From Sequoia sempervirens (Eukaryota > Streptophyta > Pinopsida > Cupressales > Cupressaceae), in the NCBI GenBank assembly GCA_007258455.2, contig VDFB02344295.1, positions 310,001-374,000 on the forward strand: 64,000 nt of DNA, in the 5' to 3' direction. Under the pieces are notes generated by a model. That model searched no databases. It worked only from the letters and a program-made list of their open reading frames with translations, and was not told where the DNA came from. Numbering within the stretch: position 1 is the first letter of the stretch; the number at the start of each line of letters is the position of its first letter. The translations under genes and the position numbers were made by a program. Shown here one piece after another: positions 59,429-64,000 of this stretch.

Positions 59429-59797
59429 TCGAAATGACTCTGAAACAACTCAAAACGACTTTGAATCAACCCGGAACGACTTCGAAACAACTCAGAACGA
59501 CTCTGAATCAACCCAGAACAACTCTGAACGACTCTGAAACAACTCAGAACGAATCTAAGTCAACTAGGAACAACTCAGAACGACTCTGAATCAACCTGGA
59601 ACAACTTGGAATGACTCTGAATTAACCTAGAACAAATCTAAATCAACCCAGAACAACTCAGAACGACTCTAAATCAACTCGAAACATCTTGGAACATCTT
59701 TGAATCAACTCATAACATTTGTGAAACATCTCAAATCATCTTGAAATCATCCCACAACATCTCATAACTCATCGAACAACATCAAACGACATCCAAA
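59429..59797. repeat. Minisatellite with ~25-bp unit
   Basis: About a dozen degenerate copies of aactcagaacgactctgaatc / aaccnggaacaac, with a half-unit periodicity of about 12 bp; it decays into catctcaaatcatcttgaaa-like repeats at its right end. Starts about 50 bp after D2. Frames are broken. Confidence 0.9.
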
Positions 59798-61413
59798 ACC
59801 CTTTTTCCTCTATTAATTGAATAATACAACATTATTTAATTAATTCACTATTTCATCATTCTCAACAAATTAAATAAATACCGTTTATTTAATAAAGTCT
59901 TAAAAACCCTAATTCTACTGTTAATCAAATTATACAACGTTATTTGATTAATTCACACTTCATCATTTTTGACCAATTAAATAAATTACATTTATTTAAT
60001 AAAGTTCTAATCTAATCTTATCTTGTCCTGATTAGTCAAACGAAACCAATTATTTGATTACGTCACTAATTCACCTTATTCCTCAAAATTAATTGAATTA
60101 TTAAATCATAATAATTTAATTATCACACTTTCCCTCCAAAATTTGAATAAACAAATCAAACTATTAAAATTATCAAAAATCAAAATCAAAATCAAAATGG
60201 AATTAATTAATTAATATTCCTCACCCACTTTTTGATTGAGAAAATCATGGATTGCTAACTAAGCAATCTAATTTTTCTAACTCAACCATCTAATTCCTAA
60301 CTCAACCCTAACTAATCAATCAATTGCTAACTAAGCAATCAAAATCCTAACTAGCTAATCTATTCTTCAATCACCCTAATTGTGCAATCAACTTTGCACA
60401 ATTTCCTCATGTCTAAATCCTCTCAACTCATTTTGACTGTTGATCTGGATATTCTCCAACACGATCTTGACCGTTGATTCAAAATTGCTTTTCCTATATA
60501 ACAAGCCTTTCTCTTCACAAATAAGGATCAAAATTTCAACTTACCTTATGCAAAAAAGTGTTGCCGCAATCATCATTGATAGAGCTTCAACCTTTTTAGT
60601 CAACCAAGCATCAATCATCAAGGTTTTGCACGTAAGCAATGGAGGCTTTGCAGTGATACGAAGAACCCAAAATCATGCAAATACACTCCAACATGGGATG
60701 GTAAACTCTTCTTTTGTTTATTTGATTTTTTTTTTAATATCTTAGGATCTCATTTCATTCAAATAACTTAGATTTTCACATTTCATGAGTGATGGAATAG
60801 GATAGATTAAGTGTTTTGGATTAGATAGTTTTTTATTTCAATCTTGCATTTGATCTTGCTTTTGCATTGTTTCCTGATGAATTCCTTCCCCCTCACACAT
60901 TCTGGCATGCCTGGTAGGACTTAGGTCCTCCTTACTAACATTTTTATGACCTAAGTTGAAGTTATAGGGTTTTGAGAGCTTTCAGAGACATTTCATGGAC
61001 TACCCAGCAAAAGCTTTCTTTTGACTGGCAAGAATTTTGAGCATTTGCCACAAAATCAACGATTTTTCCATGGGAATGGTGCCTTTGCTTTAAGATCAAT
61101 TCTTTTTCTCTAAAAGTGTGCTTTTGCTTCTTTCTAGGTTTGCAGCTGTACAAAAAATCTGAGCTTTTTCCAAATTTTTGAGCTTTTGTAAATTTCTTTA
61201 TGAGTTTTTTATTTTTCTTCTAAGCATTTGCTCCAAAAGACAAGTGCACGAATCCTACGCCATTGTAATGATCTTTATTGCTAACATATTGGTTGTTTTG
61301 TAGGAATTAATGGATTTCTATATAGGATTGTGAAAGATATTGACTTGTTTTGTGCAGAGAAGATGATCGGTCCAAGATCTTTGGAGATACCAAATAATTT
61401 TGTTTATTAACTT
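59798..61413. other. AT-rich interval, nothing identified
   Basis: 59820-60120 has several variants of ttatttaattaattcac; 60260-60370 has a short repetition of ctaactaagcaatcaa. Frames at 60440-60745 (plus) and 60962-61153 (minus) match nothing I know. Confidence 0.4.
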
Positions 61414-61900
61414 AGGAATTTCCCTTTGGTGCTTTAAAATGAACAAAAACTCTCACACTTCAAATTTGGTGTTGTTAAAATGAACATTTAAAGCTTCTTA
61501 AAGTAGGAATCTCCATTTGGTGCTTTAAAATGAACAACTCTCACACTTCAAATTTGGTGTTGTTAAAATGAACATTTAAAGCTTTCTAAAGTAGGAATCC
61601 CCATTTGGTGCTCTAAAAATGAACAACACAACTCTCACATTTCCAATTTGGTGTTGTTAAAATAAACATTTTCAAAGCTTTCTAAAGTAGGAATCTCCAT
61701 TTGGTGCTCTAAACATGAACAACACAACTCTCACATTTCCAATTTGGTGTTGTTAAAATAAACATTTTCAAAGCTTTCTAAAGTAGGAATCTCCATTTGG
61801 TGCTCTAAAAATGAACAACACAACTCTCACATTTCCAATTTGGTATTGTTAAAATAAACATTTTCAAAGTTTTTTAAAGTAGGAATTCTCTTTTAGTGTT
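61414..61900. repeat. Tandem array of 88-96 bp units (5 copies + partial)
   Basis: Units start aggaat at 61414, 61505, 61593, 61689 and 61785, with a partial sixth at 61881. The last three are 96 bp and nearly identical; the first two are 91 and 88 bp. The consensus carries catttggtgctctaaaa and aatttggtgttgttaaaat. The sixth unit is cut by the gypsy LTR at 61901. Confidence 0.95.
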
Positions 61901-63147
61901 TGTCAGGCCTCCTACAATGATTTAACAACCAAGCTCTTACAATTGTGATTCAGAGATTGAACATCTAAATTGAATAGCTATTCAATCATCATGAAGGTGC
62001 ATTTAACTTGTCAACCTAGGGACATGAACTTGAAATGGGTTAGCACAGTATGTGCACTAGGAACTCAAAGTAGCCATTTTCATTCTACAGCTAAGAAATA
62101 TGCAATGCTGAAAATAAATTGTTTGGAAAGGAATAACATAAATGTTGAACATCAACCAACAACTATACTAAACTGAAATGCATGAAATAAATAAAAATAT
62201 GAGCAAACAAACAAGAAACTACTCTATATACTTTGGCTACAAGAACAGTCACAGAATGAAATTCCAGTGGCTGCGGGAACAGTTAGCGCCAGATTCTTAA
62301 CTAATTACTGAAAAAAAAGTAATAACTCTACTAAACTAAGCTAAAGGACAAATTTCTCACCAAGTGGGCCCACTTGGATGAGTATCCTCCATTACTAATG
62401 AAAACTTAGATGCATAAACTTAGAACTTCATTTTATTCATCAGGAAACATGAGTACAATAGAGCAGTGTAACTGTATCACTGAAAACTAAGAATGCAAGT
62501 ACAATATTAGATCGTGCAACCTCTAGAGAAGGAGCATTTGATCCTTATTTATACTTCCAACTAAGCAAGGCGGTCAACTCCACGAACTGGGAGGATGCCA
62601 TTTTAGGGATAGAAGATAAAGTGGAGCGGCGATGGTTACACATGCATGGAATCTGGTGAGACATACAGGTCCAAACACAGATTTAGCACAACAATAACAC
62701 TCACATTTTCTCAACAACATTAAATTCCACTACAAGGTGGTTACATTCAATTTGCATGGGGAATCTCATGTCGTCGACCTCCTTTGACCTTTGAACAATT
62801 CCCTTGCTAGACGTTATGGTGCATGCCCAAATGGCGGTGTCTTTCTCAATTTAGCATCCTCAAATTATATTTGCATGGAAATGTTAGCATGCACAATAAT
62901 CACATATCTATAATTGCATATCTATAACTACCTTAAAGAGCATTCATTAACCACATGCAAAATTAATATAGATAGTCCAAATAGCATGCCAATGTCATTA
63001 AAGATTTGCAGAAATAAGATTAGGCCCAATGTCTATAGTTTTTGGGGAATATCGTAAAAATATCAACACTTAACATCAAGTTCCATGAAGAATTTAGCAA
63101 ATAAATCATAAATTCTACCCAAAACTAGACCATAAACTAGGCTTATT
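61901..63147 (-). repeat. 3' LTR of a second gypsy element of the same family
   Basis: About 1247 bp, colinear with 31658-32924 (shared ggcctcct, gggacatgaacttgaaatggg, ctcaccaagtgggccc, catgcaaaattaatatagat), but much more diverged than the two LTRs of the first element. Its right edge is followed by a C6 run, the PPT on the minus strand. The rest of the element extends beyond the window. Confidence 0.85.
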
Positions 63148-63165
63148 GCTCCCCCCAACCTAAGG
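63148..63165 (-). other. Polypurine tract of second gypsy element
   Basis: ctccccccaacctaagg on the plus strand, equal in position to tctgcccccaacctaat at 32925. The exact LTR edge is uncertain by 1-2 bases because the terminal CA is mutated. Confidence 0.7.
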
Positions 63166-63648
63166 TTTTGCTGGTCCTCCAACAGGGGAAGGGTTGTTCT
63201 TCTACTTGGTCAATGCTCTAAAATTTGCAATTGACAATTGTCCTACATCAGTGTTTGTTGTGCATGAATCAAGATCCCAATAGAATCCTCCCAATCTGTC
63301 CAATCCGATCCATCTCTGTCTCTCAGCAGCAATATCATAGTGGTAAAACCTGAAGTTTGGTATGGGCCACATCCGAATAGGTGGCTAAAAAGTCAGGGGA
63401 AGCCAGAATCGTCCCTTTTTTTTTCTAATCGTTATATATCTATCAATTTTTTTGAGTGTTGCAGCATAGTTCTGGATGGAATGAGGCTCAACCTATTTTA
63501 GCTCATCAGTCAGGTTGTTCCATCTTTGTGATAGGTATTTCTTCATAGTTTCCTCTTTTTCCTTTTCCTTCACCTCATACTCACTGTAGATTGCTTCTAT
63601 CTAGGCAATAATCCTATTACCATAGCTCGGTCTGAAAAGCATTTTGTG

Positions 63649-64000
63649 TCATTCCCTGTAAATGTCCCTTGGATTCCTTGATTCAGCCTTGATGGCTAGA
63701 GGGATGTTGGATTCCATTTGCTTATAAGCCAAATATTGTTGTCCCCAACTGATCTCATTTTGTACCCAAGACATAAATTCCCTTAATTGGACATCTCCAA
63801 CATACAATAGTGGATTCCAATCACGGTCTTGAGTCACAACATAATTATGCAAATAAAAATCACATAGAAAATTCTTCATTTCAAGGGAAGCAATTTGATA
63901 AGCATTGAAAAAATCAATAGGAGTCTCAATAGAAGGGTTCAAACCTGAGACAATTCTTTCCAACTTAAAAGAAAGATATTTTTCCTTCAAATGAAAAGCA
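63649..64000 (-). pseudogene. Extra gypsy ORF, C-terminal part of second copy (runs off window)
   Basis: Open over all 117 visible codons; the upstream part lies beyond 64000. It is homologous to the C-terminal domain of 33521-35302: shared patterns LSFKL, ISGL/VSGL then PSIETP, FFQAY/FFNAY, NPLLYIGD/NPLLYVGD and SWIQNEIS/SWVQNEIS. This copy extends about 34 residues further, to IYRE. Conservation of amino acids despite strong LTR divergence suggests the domain was under selection in active ancestors. No known domain name. Whether the whole ORF is intact cannot be judged. Confidence 0.65.

Overview
The window looks like a gene-poor, AT-rich stretch of a large plant nuclear genome, made mostly of old repeats. 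I see no intact host protein gene and no rRNA, tRNA or bacterial-type operon. Plant origin rests on a Ty1/copia element with a tRNA-iMet-type primer-binding site, two Ty3/gypsy elements of one family with an extra ORF after integrase, long LTRs and short-LTR non-autonomous elements. High LTR divergence and sparse genes would suit a gymnosperm or another large-genome seed plant, but the species is not determined. All percentages are eye counts, not computed alignments.

Layout. 1-3370 is a tandem array of nine ~348-367 bp units plus a partial tenth, entering from outside the window. It runs into a 3.4-kb AT-rich repeat (D1, 3211-6659) whose sister D2 lies at 55935-59380; both carry a small broken coiled-coil ORF. 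A complete but inactivated copia element occupies 7686-13298: two 691-bp LTRs, PBS, PPT, gag, protease, integrase, RT and RNase H in copia order, with many stops and frameshifts. 13299-31657 is mostly unassigned AT-rich sequence with two LTR-like fragments (16004-18000, 28597-29814), a compound microsatellite and an unusual C/G-run inverted repeat at 27077-27169.

A minus-strand gypsy element fills 31658-41612: 1267-bp 3' LTR, PPT, extra ORF, integrase, RNase H/RT, protease, gag, and a 5' LTR that lost its inner two thirds together with the PBS and gag N-terminus. A second member of the family enters at the right edge (61901-64000).

The most informative part is 42366-55966, a three-level nest. 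A ~745-bp sequence was duplicated in tandem. A short-LTR element (element A, 148-bp LTRs, about 3.57 kb) carrying only a gag-like ORF with coiled coil, G-patch and zinc knuckles, plus a 3' minisatellite of GATC dyads, then inserted into the first unit. Later an 8.5-kb TG...CA element without recognisable coding domains (element B, 46440-54975) inserted into the 3' LTR of A, leaving a perfect 5-bp target duplication. The right side holds D2, a ~25-bp minisatellite (59429-59797) and a five-copy 88-96 bp array interrupted by the second gypsy LTR.

Nothing here appears functional as a set of genes. The value lies in the insertion history, in gag-only elements with unusual domains, and in several undescribed tandem repeats.
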